Below, in pieces: positions 1 to 8,407 of a DNA stretch of 64,000 nucleotides. A program made the translations under genes and the position numbers. Every line of letters begins with the position of its first letter. Within the stretch, counting starts at the first letter, position 1. The notes beneath the pieces were generated by a model. The model was not told the DNA's origin, did not search any database, and saw only the letters and a list, made by a program, of their open reading frames with translations. This stretch comes from Flavobacterium frigoris PS1 (GTDB lineage: Bacteria > Bacteroidota > Bacteroidia > Flavobacteriales > Flavobacteriaceae), in contig NZ_AHKF01000016.1 in assembly GCF_000252125.1 (NCBI RefSeq), forward strand, positions 1-64,000, read 5' to 3'.

Positions 1-27
1 GAAACATTAATGTTTCGGCTTTTTTAT
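1..27 (+). terminator. Rho-independent terminator of a gene left of the window
   Basis: Positions 1-16 form a perfect palindrome (GAAACATTAATGTTTC), followed by GGC and a T-run. It lies just past the stop codon of the reverse-strand peptidase gene and would end a forward transcript arriving from outside the window. Confidence 0.6.
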
Positions 28-731
28 TTGATATAACTCAATTCAGTTTCGCTTTCAATTTCTTCTGCAACTTGATTTTGTCTAAAAAGACGAGCCGATA
101 AATTTCCTTTCAAAACTATTTTTGACCCTTTTACATCAAGCCAGCTTCCTTCTCTTAATCCTAAAACAGGAATTGTGTTATAAGCATGGAATTCTTTTAT
201 TCTGGTTTCGCGAGTTTCTCCCATATGTTTTGATTGCGTGTCTGGGTCTAAGTAGTGTGCGTTTATATTAAACGGAATTGCTCCTGTAGTTTGAAAACTT
301 GGTGGGTATACAATAGGCATGTCGTTGGTGTTTTGCATGCTTAGCCCACAAATTACACTTCCTGCGCTTGTCCCTAAATAGGGAGTTCCTTTTTTAATGG
401 TTTGACCAAGTACAGTCATGATTTTGTTTTTGTATAATTCATTAACTAATACAAAAGTGCTACCGCCACCAGTGAAAATCCCTTCAGCGTTTTCAATTGC
501 TGAGTTAGCATTTTCAAATTCATGAATTCCTTTTACAGCTATGTTTATTTTGGCGAAAGCCAAAGATGCTTTAGCAGTGTATTCTTCGTGGGTTATTCCG
601 CTAGGTCTTGCATAAGGGATGAAGAGGATAGTTTTGCAGTGTTTAAAATGGTTGCTTAATTCAGGTAATAGATATTCTAAATATTCGCCCCCATGTATAG
701 TTGAGGTGCTTGCTATAATTATGTTTTTCAT
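24..731 (-). CDS. pepE: Dipeptidase E (alpha-aspartyl dipeptidase, peptidase S51)
   Basis: 235-residue cytoplasmic serine peptidase of family S51, which cleaves dipeptides with an N-terminal aspartate. The nucleophile elbow GTSAGS is visible at residues 120-125, putting the catalytic serine at 122, close to Ser120 of Salmonella PepE. The FTGGGSTF segment near residue 86 and the YLDPDTQSKHMGETRETR region around 160-178 are also family features. The length matches the family. It is transcribed alone, divergently from the secreted-protein operon that starts at 880. No signal peptide is seen. The assignment is secure, although some S51 relatives act on other small substrates. Confidence 0.92.
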   Translation of the reverse strand: MKNIIIASTSTIHGGEYLEYLLPELSNHFKHCKTILFIPYARPSGITHEEYTAKASLAFAKINIAVKGIHEFENANSAIENAEGIFTGGGSTFVLVNELYKNKIMTVLGQTIKKGTPYLGTSAGSVICGLSMQNTNDMPIVYPPSFQTTGAIPFNINAHYLDPDTQSKHMGETRETRIKEFHAYNTIPVLGLREGSWLDVKGSKIVLKGNLSARLFRQNQVAEEIESETELSYIK

Positions 732-879
732 TGTGTATTGAATTTAATATGTTAAAGGTATAAAATCAGACTACTTATTTGGCTTATTTTTTATTAACAT
801 TTTTTTACCATGTCCTTAGTAATTAATTTGGAGAGGCTTAGGATACTTTTACAACTAATGAATAATTGAATATAATCAC

Positions 880-1650
880 ATGCAGATCGGTAAATTTAGT
901 TGTGTCTTTTTTGTATTATTTGCCACTGCAGCATTGGCACAAACAGCGATTCCTAGGAAATTGCGGGGGAAGCTGAAGACTGATTTTGCAACTCCAGAAG
1001 GTTTTTATGTCATAAATTTAAAAACGGAACAAGCAGAGATTACTGATGAGGGCGGTTATTTTTCGATAGCGGCTATGGTTGGGGACACGCTGCTGTTCTC
1101 TGCAGCACAATTTAAAGGAATTCGAGTTGTATTGACTTCCGATGATTTTGGAGAAAAATTATTTTCGGTTCAAATGGTACCTATAATGAATCAATTGAAT
1201 GAAGTTGTAATTAGGCGTCATAACGATATCAATGCGGTTTCCTTAGGCATCATACCTGCAAATCAGAAGTCCTATACGGCAGCAGAGCGTAAACTAAAAA
1301 CAGCAACGAGTCTGAATCCTACCGCTAGTGCCGGAAGTATGGCTGGAGGTTCGATTTCGATAGACCCTTTGTTTAATTTGCTTTCTGGAAGGACTGCTAT
1401 GCTTAAAAAAGAGCTTATAGTGGAGAAAAAAGAAACTTATCTAGCAATGTTAGATGAGATGTTTGATATTGACCATTATATTAATAAATTTAAAATACCT
1501 TTAGATTATGTGAAAGGCTTTAAATATTATGCCGTTGATAATGATAAATTCACAAAGATTTTAGATCAAAAGAACATCACTACAACTGAGTTTTTATTAG
1601 GGGAGCTCGCAACAAAATATAAAGAAATAATTGCCGGTGAGAACAAATAA
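880..1650 (+). CDS. Secreted protein with carboxypeptidase-regulatory-like domain, paralog 1 of 3
   Basis: 256 residues with a signal peptide ending near ALAQ (residue 21). Residues about 28-105 look like the beta-sandwich domain (CarboxypepD_reg-like) found at the start of SusC proteins: a FYVINLKTEQA segment, a GYFSIAAMVGDTLLFSA segment, then NQLNEVVI. The C-terminal half is specific to this small family and carries YTAAERKLKTA (about 132-142) and SGRTAMLKKELIVEKK (about 169-184). There are no catalytic motifs. It is the first of three overlapping paralogs and is probably periplasmic or outer-membrane associated. No function is known to me. Confidence 0.8.
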   Translation: MQIGKFSCVFFVLFATAALAQTAIPRKLRGKLKTDFATPEGFYVINLKTEQAEITDEGGYFSIAAMVGDTLLFSAAQFKGIRVVLTSDDFGEKLFSVQMVPIMNQLNEVVIRRHNDINAVSLGIIPANQKSYTAAERKLKTATSLNPTASAGSMAGGSISIDPLFNLLSGRTAMLKKELIVEKKETYLAMLDEMFDIDHYINKFKIPLDYVKGFKYYAVDNDKFTKILDQKNITTTEFLLGELATKYKEIIAGENK

Positions 1651-2362
1651 TACTTTCCTGTTTTTTATCTGTTTACTTTCTCAGGTTATTTTTGGTCAAG
1701 TGGCTGGCGAAATAAAAATTCGCGGCATAATTGATACGGATTCAACCTCGGTTGAAGGTGTGAATATTATAAATCTAACAACGGACCAGTCAACATCTTC
1801 TAATTACGAAGGGGTGTTTTATCTTTTAGTAAAAGAAGGTGATCTTTTAGCTTTTTCTGCTGTAAATCTTGTAACTTTACGTAAAAGACTAACCAAAGCT
1901 GATATCATAAAAAATGATATTGCAATTAAAATGCAGCCGAATAGTATTCCTCTAAAAGAAGTAGTTGTTAATGCGGATTCTCAAATCAATGCTGAAAATT
2001 CAGGGATTGTTCCTTACAACCAAAAAAAGTACACTGCTGCCGAAAGAAAATTATATACTGCAAGGTCTGGATTGTTAGATCGACCTTTGAATTGGATGTC
2101 TGGAAGAACTGCGATGCTTAAAAAAGAAGTTGTGGTAGAAAATAAACAACGACTGATGAATAGATTAGAGTATCTTTTTGGAGATAGATACTATGTAGAG
2201 ACGCTTAAAATACCGGAAGATTATATAAAAGGGTTTCAATATTATTGCATTGATGATATAGACTTTGTTGCGGCTTTAAATGCTAAGAACAAAACATTAT
2301 CCATGTTTCTGATTATTATTTTGGCAGAAAAATACACTAAAATTATAGCAAATGAAAACTAA
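1637..2362 (+). CDS. Secreted protein with carboxypeptidase-regulatory-like domain, paralog 2 of 3
   Basis: About 241 residues. I chose the GTG at 1637, which gives a normal signal peptide (MRTNNTFLFFICLLSQ, cut near FGQ); a TTG two codons upstream at 1631 is also possible. Either way the start lies inside the end of paralog 1, so translation is probably coupled. The regulatory-like beta-sandwich is followed by YTAAERKLYTARSG and SGRTAMLKKEVVVENK, nearly the same motifs as in paralog 1, so the pair arose by tandem duplication. The low-complexity insert of paralog 1 (about residues 145-162) is absent here. The function is unknown. Confidence 0.78.
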   Translation: MRTNNTFLFFICLLSQVIFGQVAGEIKIRGIIDTDSTSVEGVNIINLTTDQSTSSNYEGVFYLLVKEGDLLAFSAVNLVTLRKRLTKADIIKNDIAIKMQPNSIPLKEVVVNADSQINAENSGIVPYNQKKYTAAERKLYTARSGLLDRPLNWMSGRTAMLKKEVVVENKQRLMNRLEYLFGDRYYVETLKIPEDYIKGFQYYCIDDIDFVAALNAKNKTLSMFLIIILAEKYTKIIANEN

Positions 2363-3107
2363 AATAGTAATAGTACTTGTGAGTCTGTTGAGCCAATTTT
2401 GCTTTAGCCAAATAGGAACCCGATCAGCTTTAAAAGGTCAAGTGAGAAATGATTTGGTTCCAGTAGAAAATGTGATTGTTTTTAATGTTAATTCACAAAC
2501 GGGTACCATAGTCAATAGTTACGGATTCTTTTCGATTATGGCTCAAGTTAATGACACCTTGGTTTTTTCAAGTTTGGCGTTTAAATCTAAGAGAATTGTT
2601 CTTTCGGAAAAGGAATTTATTGTTCCGCAATTTGTGGTAAAAATGGATGTGTTTACTAATGAATTAGCTGAGGTACTTATTTTGGCCAAAAAAGAAGTGA
2701 ACCCTGTATCAGGAGGGACTCAAAAATATGTAGATATGAAGTATTTTGACGATGAACGATCGTCGCCAAAAAATAGTGCTATGCCTCGAGATGGTAGTAT
2801 TGAAATGGGGATGGACTTTGTACGTATTTACAAAGATGTTTTAAAAATACTAAGGAAAAACAATCCTGAAAAAGCCGATTTTTATAAGGATACCAGTTTT
2901 TCTGAGCTTGCCTTGAAGAGAATTAATTATTCTTTTTTTGCTAATACCCTCAAATTAAAGGATGATGAAATTAAGCTTTTTCTTGTTTTTTGCGAGAATG
3001 ATCCTAAATCGAGAACTTTGATGGCGCCAAGTGATGAATTTCAATTAATTGATTTCCTTGTTTCAAAAAACAAGGAATACAAAAGAATTACTACTTTTGA
3101 AAAATGA
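2352..3107 (+). CDS. Secreted protein with carboxypeptidase-regulatory-like domain, paralog 3 of 3
   Basis: 251 residues, ATG start, signal peptide ending near CFSQ (residue 20). It overlaps paralog 2 by 11 bases. The N-terminal half keeps the same beta-sandwich pattern (VIVFNVNSQTG, GFFSIMAQVNDTLVFSS, ELAEVLI). The C-terminal half has diverged: the AAERKL and SGRTAMLKKE motifs are gone, replaced by a charged segment (VRIYKDVLKILRKNN) and a long helical tail. Its stop overlaps the start of the DUF6702 gene, so all four genes are probably one transcript. No enzymatic residues are recognised. Confidence 0.78.
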   Translation: MKTKIVIVLVSLLSQFCFSQIGTRSALKGQVRNDLVPVENVIVFNVNSQTGTIVNSYGFFSIMAQVNDTLVFSSLAFKSKRIVLSEKEFIVPQFVVKMDVFTNELAEVLILAKKEVNPVSGGTQKYVDMKYFDDERSSPKNSAMPRDGSIEMGMDFVRIYKDVLKILRKNNPEKADFYKDTSFSELALKRINYSFFANTLKLKDDEIKLFLVFCENDPKSRTLMAPSDEFQLIDFLVSKNKEYKRITTFEK

Positions 3108-3607
3108 AAAAAACAATCTTCTATTTATTTTTTGCATTCTTTTTTGTGACATTGACTTCCTTTGCCGTTCATAAATTCTACATGGGTATTTACCAAGTAA
3201 ATTATGCGCCTGAAAAAAAAATGCTTCAAATTACAACCAGGATTTTTGTAGATGACTTGGACAAAGCGCTGGAGAAAAAATACAATAAAAAACTGCATCT
3301 AGCAACGGATTCTGAATCGTCTGCAGAAGTGGCGCTGCTAAAAAAATACCTTGGGGAGAAATTGACAATCAAGATAAATGGAAAATCGAGTCCGATTAAG
3401 TTTTTGAGTAAAGAGCTCGAAGGAGATGTTCTAGTTTGTTATTTAAGTATAAATGGAGTTTCTAAAATTAGTTCGTTGGAAATGTATAATGCGGTTTTAA
3501 TTGATTGGAATTCAGAACAACAAAACATTACGCATTTCACTGTTTTAGGAGAGAAACACAGTTTTCTCTTTACGGAATCGGCTGTCAGACAGATGTTAAA
3601 ATTCTGA
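3104..3607 (+). CDS. DUF6702 family secreted protein
   Basis: 167 residues with a signal peptide (FVTLTSFA). The mature part begins HKFYMGIYQVNYAPEKKMLQITTRIFVDDLDKAL, the typical start of the family annotated as DUF6702 in Flavobacteriia. It overlaps the preceding gene by 4 bases (ATGA) and precedes the M1 peptidase by about 60 bases. This pairing with an M1 peptidase is, from memory, common in related genomes, suggesting a shared envelope role. Start and family are well supported; the biochemical role is unknown. Confidence 0.82.
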   Translation: MKKTIFYLFFAFFFVTLTSFAVHKFYMGIYQVNYAPEKKMLQITTRIFVDDLDKALEKKYNKKLHLATDSESSAEVALLKKYLGEKLTIKINGKSSPIKFLSKELEGDVLVCYLSINGVSKISSLEMYNAVLIDWNSEQQNITHFTVLGEKHSFLFTESAVRQMLKF

Positions 3608-3668
3608 TAAAATAATGCTAATTTGCTAAAAAATAGTATTTTCACGGACTAATTAGTTAATCCTACCC

Positions 3669-5909
3669 ATGAAAAAAATCATTTTATTTTTTATTCTTCC
3701 AGTAGCTTTATTTGCGCAAGAAAAAACAACAACCGTAACTCCAAAACAGCCAGGCAAGTACGACACTAACAAGTTTAGTCAGATGTATGATCTGTTAGCT
3801 ACGCCCAATATGTTCCGTACAGCATCTGGTGCTCCAGGACCTGCTTATTATCAGCAACAAGCTGATTATAAAATTGATATAGAGCTAGATGATAAAAAAG
3901 CAAAATTAAGTGGTTCTGAAACCATTACTTATTACAATAACTCACCAGATAACCTAGAGTATTTATGGATACAATTGGATCAAAACCAAGCGGCGAAAGA
4001 TTCTGAATCTCCTTTGTCAGAAAGCGAAAGAATGGATCAGACTTTTCCAGCTTCCAATTTTGCAAACAAGTTTTTGAAAAAAGATGCAGATCGCGGGTTT
4101 AATATAGAATATGTAAAAGATGTTAAGGGTAATGCAATGTCATACACTGTAAACCAAACCATGATGAGAATCAATTTGGCGACCCCGATGAAACCAAATA
4201 CGACAATCTCATTCTCTATTAAATGGTGGTATAATATCAATAACTACCAACAAGAGGGTGGGCGTTCTGGCTACGAATTGTTTGAAAAAGAAGGAAATAG
4301 ATTATATGTGATTGCTCAATTCTATCCTAGAATGGCAGTGTACAATGATGTAGAAGGATGGCAAAACATGCAGTTTTGGGGAAGCGGAGAATTTGCCTTG
4401 CCTTTTGGAGATTTTGACGTAAATATTACTGTTCCTGCTGATCACGTTATGGAAGCAACAGGGGAGTTAATGAATAGAAGTGAAGTTTTCACACCAGCGC
4501 AAGTAAAAAGATATGAATTGGCACAAAAATCATTCGATAAGCCAGTTGTAATCGTTACTCAAGCAGAAGCAGAAGCAGCTGAAAGAGGCTTTTCTGATAA
4601 GAAGAAAACATGGAAATTTAGCGCTAAAAATGTTAGAGATTTTGGAATTGCCACTTCAAGAAAATTCATCTATGATGCAATGGCAGTGAAATTAAGTGAT
4701 AAGGTAGTAATGGCAGCTTCTGTTTACCCAAAAGAAGCAAACCCACTATGGGGAGAAACATCTACAATAACTGTTGCACATACTTTAAAAAGTTACTCTT
4801 CACATACATTTGATTATCCTTATCCAAAAGCGGTATCCGTATCAGCAGAGGATCAAGGAATGGAATACCCTATGATTTGTTGGAATTTTGGTCGTCCAGA
4901 TGCAAATGGAGTGACTAGCGAGCAAATTAAAAACGGAATGATGGGAGTTGTAATACATGAAGTTGGACATAACTTTTTCCCAATGATTGTAAACTCAGAT
5001 GAGCGTCAATGGACTTGGATGGATGAAGGTTTGAACTCATTTATGGAGTTTATGGCAGAACAGGAATTAGGGACAAATTTCCCTTCTAGACGTGGTCCTG
5101 CTAAAAACATTGTTCCTTATATGAGTGGAGATCAAAAATTCTTGGAACCTATAATGTCTAACTCAGAAAGTATCATTCAGTTTGGTAATAATGCATACGG
5201 GAAACCAGCAACAGGACTTAATATCCTAAGAGAAACAATCATGGGTAGAGAGTTGTTTGATTATGCTTTTAAAGTATATTCCAACCGCTGGAAATTTAAA
5301 CACCCAACTCCAGAAGATTTTTTCAGAACTATGGAAGATGCATCTGCTGTAGATTTAGACTGGTTTTTTAGAGGTTGGTTTTACTCAACTGATTTTGTAG
5401 ATATTGGTATTAACGACGTGAAACAATATTATGTTTCTGAAAGTCCTACAGCAGCATTAAAAAATGCTAAAGTAAGAAAAGGTCGCTTTGGTCTTGATCC
5501 TGGTCCCTTTGTTTACTTAGTAGAAGAAAGCAATTCAGAGTTAAAATCAAATCAAAAGAAAGCATTAAAAATTGAGGATGTAAAGTTGCTTTCTGATTAC
5601 GTTAGTACACTTTCTGCCGAAGAAAAAGGAACTTTAAAATCACCAAAATACTTTTACGAGGTAGAGTTCAATAAACCAGGCGGTATGATAATGCCTATTC
5701 TTGTTGAGATAACTTATGAAGACGGAACAGTAGATAATTTTAAATATCCAGCGCAAATTTGGAGAAAAAACAATGATACTGCTAAGAAAGTATATGCTAC
5801 TGAAAAAGCAATTAAGAAAATTCAAATTGACCCAAAATTAGAAACAGCAGATATTGATGTGACTAATAACACTTGGCCAAAACAAGAAGTAAAAAGTAAA
5901 TTTGATTAA
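3669..5909 (+). CDS. Secreted M1 family zinc metallopeptidase
   Basis: 746 residues with a short signal peptide (LPVALFAQ). The gluzincin zinc site is complete: HEVGH at residues 430-434, followed after the usual 18-residue spacing by the glutamate of WMDEGLNSF. DQGMEYPMICW upstream resembles the GAMEN-like exopeptidase segment in a diverged form. The N-terminal region (about 60-270) is the M1 beta-sandwich. There is no T9SS C-terminal sorting domain, so the product is probably periplasmic or membrane associated. It follows the DUF6702 gene and ends at a strong terminator. Substrate unknown; an aminopeptidase is most likely. Confidence 0.9.
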   Translation: MKKIILFFILPVALFAQEKTTTVTPKQPGKYDTNKFSQMYDLLATPNMFRTASGAPGPAYYQQQADYKIDIELDDKKAKLSGSETITYYNNSPDNLEYLWIQLDQNQAAKDSESPLSESERMDQTFPASNFANKFLKKDADRGFNIEYVKDVKGNAMSYTVNQTMMRINLATPMKPNTTISFSIKWWYNINNYQQEGGRSGYELFEKEGNRLYVIAQFYPRMAVYNDVEGWQNMQFWGSGEFALPFGDFDVNITVPADHVMEATGELMNRSEVFTPAQVKRYELAQKSFDKPVVIVTQAEAEAAERGFSDKKKTWKFSAKNVRDFGIATSRKFIYDAMAVKLSDKVVMAASVYPKEANPLWGETSTITVAHTLKSYSSHTFDYPYPKAVSVSAEDQGMEYPMICWNFGRPDANGVTSEQIKNGMMGVVIHEVGHNFFPMIVNSDERQWTWMDEGLNSFMEFMAEQELGTNFPSRRGPAKNIVPYMSGDQKFLEPIMSNSESIIQFGNNAYGKPATGLNILRETIMGRELFDYAFKVYSNRWKFKHPTPEDFFRTMEDASAVDLDWFFRGWFYSTDFVDIGINDVKQYYVSESPTAALKNAKVRKGRFGLDPGPFVYLVEESNSELKSNQKKALKIEDVKLLSDYVSTLSAEEKGTLKSPKYFYEVEFNKPGGMIMPILVEITYEDGTVDNFKYPAQIWRKNNDTAKKVYATEKAIKKIQIDPKLETADIDVTNNTWPKQEVKSKFD

Positions 5910-5923
5910 GTATTAGAACAGAT

Positions 5924-5954
5924 AAAAAAAAGACTCTTTAAGAGTCTTTTTTTT
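5924..5954 (+). terminator. Rho-independent terminator after the M1 peptidase gene
   Basis: AGACTCTT and AAGAGTCT form an 8-bp stem with a very short loop, flanked by an A-run before and eight T after. It sits 15 bases past the peptidase stop codon. Confidence 0.85.
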
Positions 5955-5989
5955 ATGAAAAATTTAAAAGGCGAGAAATCAAAATTTGG

Positions 5990-5997
5990 TATCTTTG
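5990..5997 (+). promoter_or_regulatory. Putative -7 promoter element of tatA
   Basis: TATCTTTG matches the Bacteroidota -7 consensus TAnnTTTG and lies 21 bases before the tatA ATG, after the preceding terminator. No clear TTG -33 element is seen at the usual distance. Confidence 0.5.
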
Positions 5998-6018
5998 CCG
6001 TAATAAAAAAAATGTAAT

Positions 6019-6345
6019 ATGTTTGGAATTGGAGGAGGAGAGTTAGTTTTTATTATGTTTATAGTACTCATGCTTTTTGGTTCTGATAAAGTGCCTGAAA
6101 TGGCACGTAGTATGGGTAAAGCTATGGCGCAACTGAAAAATGCGACTAACGATATAAAAAGTGAAATCCAAAAAGGAGTTGAGGCCAATGGTCTCGATGC
6201 AAAGTCCTTGTCAGATATGACAGGAAACATAAATTCCCAAATCAGTAAAGCCAAAGAGGATCTATTGGGAGACACGATAACGGAAGCGAAAAAGGTTAAG
6301 GAAGATATTGAAGACGCTACAGGACCTGTAAAACGTCAAAGGTAA
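6019..6345 (+). CDS. tatA: Twin-arginine translocase subunit TatA/TatB family
   Basis: 108 residues. The N-terminus MFGIGGGELVFIMFIVLMLFG is the short membrane helix of TatA/TatB, followed by the hinge (SDKVPEMARSMGKAM) and an amphipathic helix, then a charged cytoplasmic tail. TatA forms the pore-like part of the Sec-independent export system for folded proteins; Bacteroidota usually have TatA and TatC only, so this is the TatA type. tatC is not in the window. Its stop overlaps the next gene's start by one base (TAATG), so it is co-transcribed with the PAP2 phosphatase. Confidence 0.88.
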   Translation: MFGIGGGELVFIMFIVLMLFGSDKVPEMARSMGKAMAQLKNATNDIKSEIQKGVEANGLDAKSLSDMTGNINSQISKAKEDLLGDTITEAKKVKEDIEDATGPVKRQR

Positions 6346-6914
6346 TGATAGAGAAAATCCTGTCTCTAGATACCAAGTTGCTCATTTATCTAAACAATTT
6401 GGGGTTTGCACAATATGATGGACTTTGGTTAATAATTACGAATCAGCTAAATTGGCTGCCTTTATTTTTACTGCTACTGTACATTATTTTTAAAAAAATA
6501 GGTACAAAGCAAACGCTGTATTTACTTTTGTTTGTGGCGCTTTTAATAGCATTCACGGATCAAGCTACAAATCTATTCAAAAACGGATTTCAAAGACTTA
6601 GACCTTGCGCTGACCCAAAAGTGAACACATTTATTAGAGTAGTGCAATTTAGAGGTTCTTACAGTTTCTTTTCCGGTCATGCTGCAAATTCTATGGCAGT
6701 TGCCGTTTTTTTATATTTAAATTTAAAGCGATACTCTAAATATTTTTACGTGCTCTTTTTGTGGCCGTTAATCTTTGCTTATAGCAGGATTTATTTGGGA
6801 TTACATTTCCCTGTTGATATATTGTCGGGGTATTTGTTTGGTATGTTCTCGGGATTTGTGTTTTATAAACTACATCAGGCCGCACAAAAAAAGTATTTTC
6901 CACGACAATTTTAA
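6345..6914 (+). CDS. PAP2 family membrane phosphatase
   Basis: 189 residues with about five or six membrane segments. The three phosphatase motifs are present: KNGFQRLRPC (about 78-88), SFFSGHAANS (about 106-115) and SRIYLGLHFPVDILSG (about 146-161); the histidines in the last two are the catalytic pair. PAP2 membrane enzymes remove phosphate from lipids such as undecaprenyl diphosphate, phosphatidic acid or phosphatidylglycerol phosphate. Which of these applies cannot be read from sequence. It is translationally coupled to tatA. Confidence 0.9.
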   Translation: MIEKILSLDTKLLIYLNNLGFAQYDGLWLIITNQLNWLPLFLLLLYIIFKKIGTKQTLYLLLFVALLIAFTDQATNLFKNGFQRLRPCADPKVNTFIRVVQFRGSYSFFSGHAANSMAVAVFLYLNLKRYSKYFYVLFLWPLIFAYSRIYLGLHFPVDILSGYLFGMFSGFVFYKLHQAAQKKYFPRQF

Positions 6915-6975
6915 GGAGCCATTTCCAGCTGTTCATTTCAATATTCTGGTTTAAAATGGTTTTTTCAATAACAAT

Positions 6976-7005
6976 AAAGGAGCTTCCGTTGGGCGCTCTT
7001 TTTTG
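6976..7005 (+). terminator. Possible weak terminator after the PAP2 gene
   Basis: GGAGC and GCGCTC can pair around a short loop and are followed by six T. The stem is short and imperfect, so the assignment is uncertain. Confidence 0.4.
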
Positions 7006-7087
7006 TTTAGAAAAAATTCATTTCAATCCAGAATGATTTCCATTTCCATCTGGGCTACTAGATTTAGAGACGATGAAAAAGCTAAAT

Positions 7088-7729
7088 TTAAAGAACTCTG
7101 CTCACCGTTAAACCGTCACGAATAGGCAGTAAAACAGTCTCTACCCTTGGATCATTAATCAATAATTCATTATAGTCCAGAAGTACTTTTGTGCTTATGT
7201 CTTTAGGGTTTAATGGTTCAAGTACTTTTCCGCTCCACAGCACGTTGTCTGATAAGATGACGCCGCCTTTGTTCATTTTAGGAAGAATCATTTCAAAATA
7301 GTTGATGTAGTTTTCCTTGTCGGCATCAATAAAAACCAAGTCAAATTTCACATCTAAATTTGGAATTATTTCAGTTGCTTCACCTAAATGCTGTACAATT
7401 TGTTTGCCCCAAGGTGATTTGTCGAAATGTTTTCGCTGAAAATCAACCAGCTCTTCCTTAATGTCAATGGTATGTAGGATTCCGTCTTCTTGCATACCTT
7501 CACACAAACATAGTGCAGAATATCCAGTATAAGTGCCAATTTCAAGAATGTTCAAGGGTCTTATTAATTTGGATAACATACTTAAAACACGTCCTTGAAA
7601 ATGCCCACTTAGCATTCTCGGCAATAGTATTTTCTGGTAGGTTTCTTTGTTTAATGCTGCTAATAATTCGGGCTCTTTTCCGGAATGTTGCTCGATATAG
7701 TCTTCTAAATCTTGGGAAATAAAATGCAT
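7088..7729 (-). CDS. Class I SAM-dependent O-methyltransferase
   Basis: 213 residues of the catechol/caffeoyl-CoA O-methyltransferase family (Methyltransf_3). Family marks are LEIGTYTGYSALCLCEG (SAM-binding motif I), FDLVFIDADKENY with the metal-binding aspartate, and GGVILSDNVLWSGKV. I chose the ATG at 7729 rather than one eight codons upstream, because relatives start MHFI and a TAACTTTG promoter box at 7751-7758 overlaps the longer start. The acceptor substrate is unknown. It is a single-gene unit, convergent with the PAP2 gene. Confidence 0.88.
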   Translation of the reverse strand: MHFISQDLEDYIEQHSGKEPELLAALNKETYQKILLPRMLSGHFQGRVLSMLSKLIRPLNILEIGTYTGYSALCLCEGMQEDGILHTIDIKEELVDFQRKHFDKSPWGKQIVQHLGEATEIIPNLDVKFDLVFIDADKENYINYFEMILPKMNKGGVILSDNVLWSGKVLEPLNPKDISTKVLLDYNELLINDPRVETVLLPIRDGLTVSRVL

Positions 7730-7750
7730 TTGTGAGTTTTTTATTTGGCA

Positions 7751-7758
7751 CAAAGTTA
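7751..7758 (-). promoter_or_regulatory. Putative -7 promoter element of the O-methyltransferase gene
   Basis: Read on the reverse strand the box is TAACTTTG, a match to TAnnTTTG, placing the transcript start roughly 15 bases before the ATG at 7729. Confidence 0.5.
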
Positions 7759-7848
7759 CAAATCAAAAAAGGAGAATAAAAGAAGTTAAAAAGTATATTT
7801 CTTTGAAGTATCGAGAATTTTTATCTCGCTTCTTTTTTTGCTTATAAG

Positions 7849-8403
7849 TTAGTTGTTGTATAAACTGAAATCAATAACAATTTCATCCCGAACCTTGATA
7901 AGGCCTGCCATTTTTACCGGTGGCTCAAGATCTATGTCAGAAAAATTTAAATGGATGGTACCATGAATTTTGTTATCTACTTTGTGTAATATAAAGTCTT
8001 TGTATTTAAGTGTTTTATTAGTGATTAAAAAGCTGAGGTTACATCTGTAATCTGTATTACACACTTTGATATCCGTTATTGTAACATTACTGTTAGGGAA
8101 TTTTTTACACATTATAGTTTTACGTAAATCTTTGGTCATGACTTTATTGCCGCAATCGAAGTTTAGCATTGGAATATCTGCTTTTAAATAATTTTTTTCA
8201 TTTAAATTTAAAATGATGCTATCTTTTTTATAAAAGGTGTTAGTACAATTGTATTTACCTACAGTTGATGTTCCACTTATTTTTATCTCAATTTTACTTA
8301 TTATTAAGGTTGTTGTATCATTTTTTACAACAATGGGTTTAGCACTTCCCAAGAGTAGGAAAAGTGCTAAACTCAGTAAACCTATTATAATTCTATTTTT
8401 CAT
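7849..8403 (-). CDS. YceI-like secreted protein
   Basis: 184 residues with a signal peptide (LALFLLLGSA). The ISGTSTVGKYNCTN segment and later KDLRKTIMCKKFPN follow the layout of the YceI lipocalin-like fold (GTST... then a D/KL..FP segment), and the YceI gene two positions upstream has the same GTST start. Five cysteines lie in the mature region (YNCTN, FDCGN, IMCKK, KVCNT, YRCNL), unusual for the family. YceI proteins bind isoprenoid-type lipids in the periplasm; that role is only an inference here. Last gene of a three-gene reverse-strand operon, 4 bases after the barrel gene. Confidence 0.65.
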   Translation of the reverse strand: MKNRIIIGLLSLALFLLLGSAKPIVVKNDTTTLIISKIEIKISGTSTVGKYNCTNTFYKKDSIILNLNEKNYLKADIPMLNFDCGNKVMTKDLRKTIMCKKFPNSNVTITDIKVCNTDYRCNLSFLITNKTLKYKDFILHKVDNKIHGTIHLNFSDIDLEPPVKMAGLIKVRDEIVIDFSLYNN

Positions 8404-8407
8404 AGTA

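Noticed and set aside
5979..6275. A 98-codon reverse frame opposite tatA
   Set aside because: Antisense to tatA with its promoter box and strong family match; no independent support.
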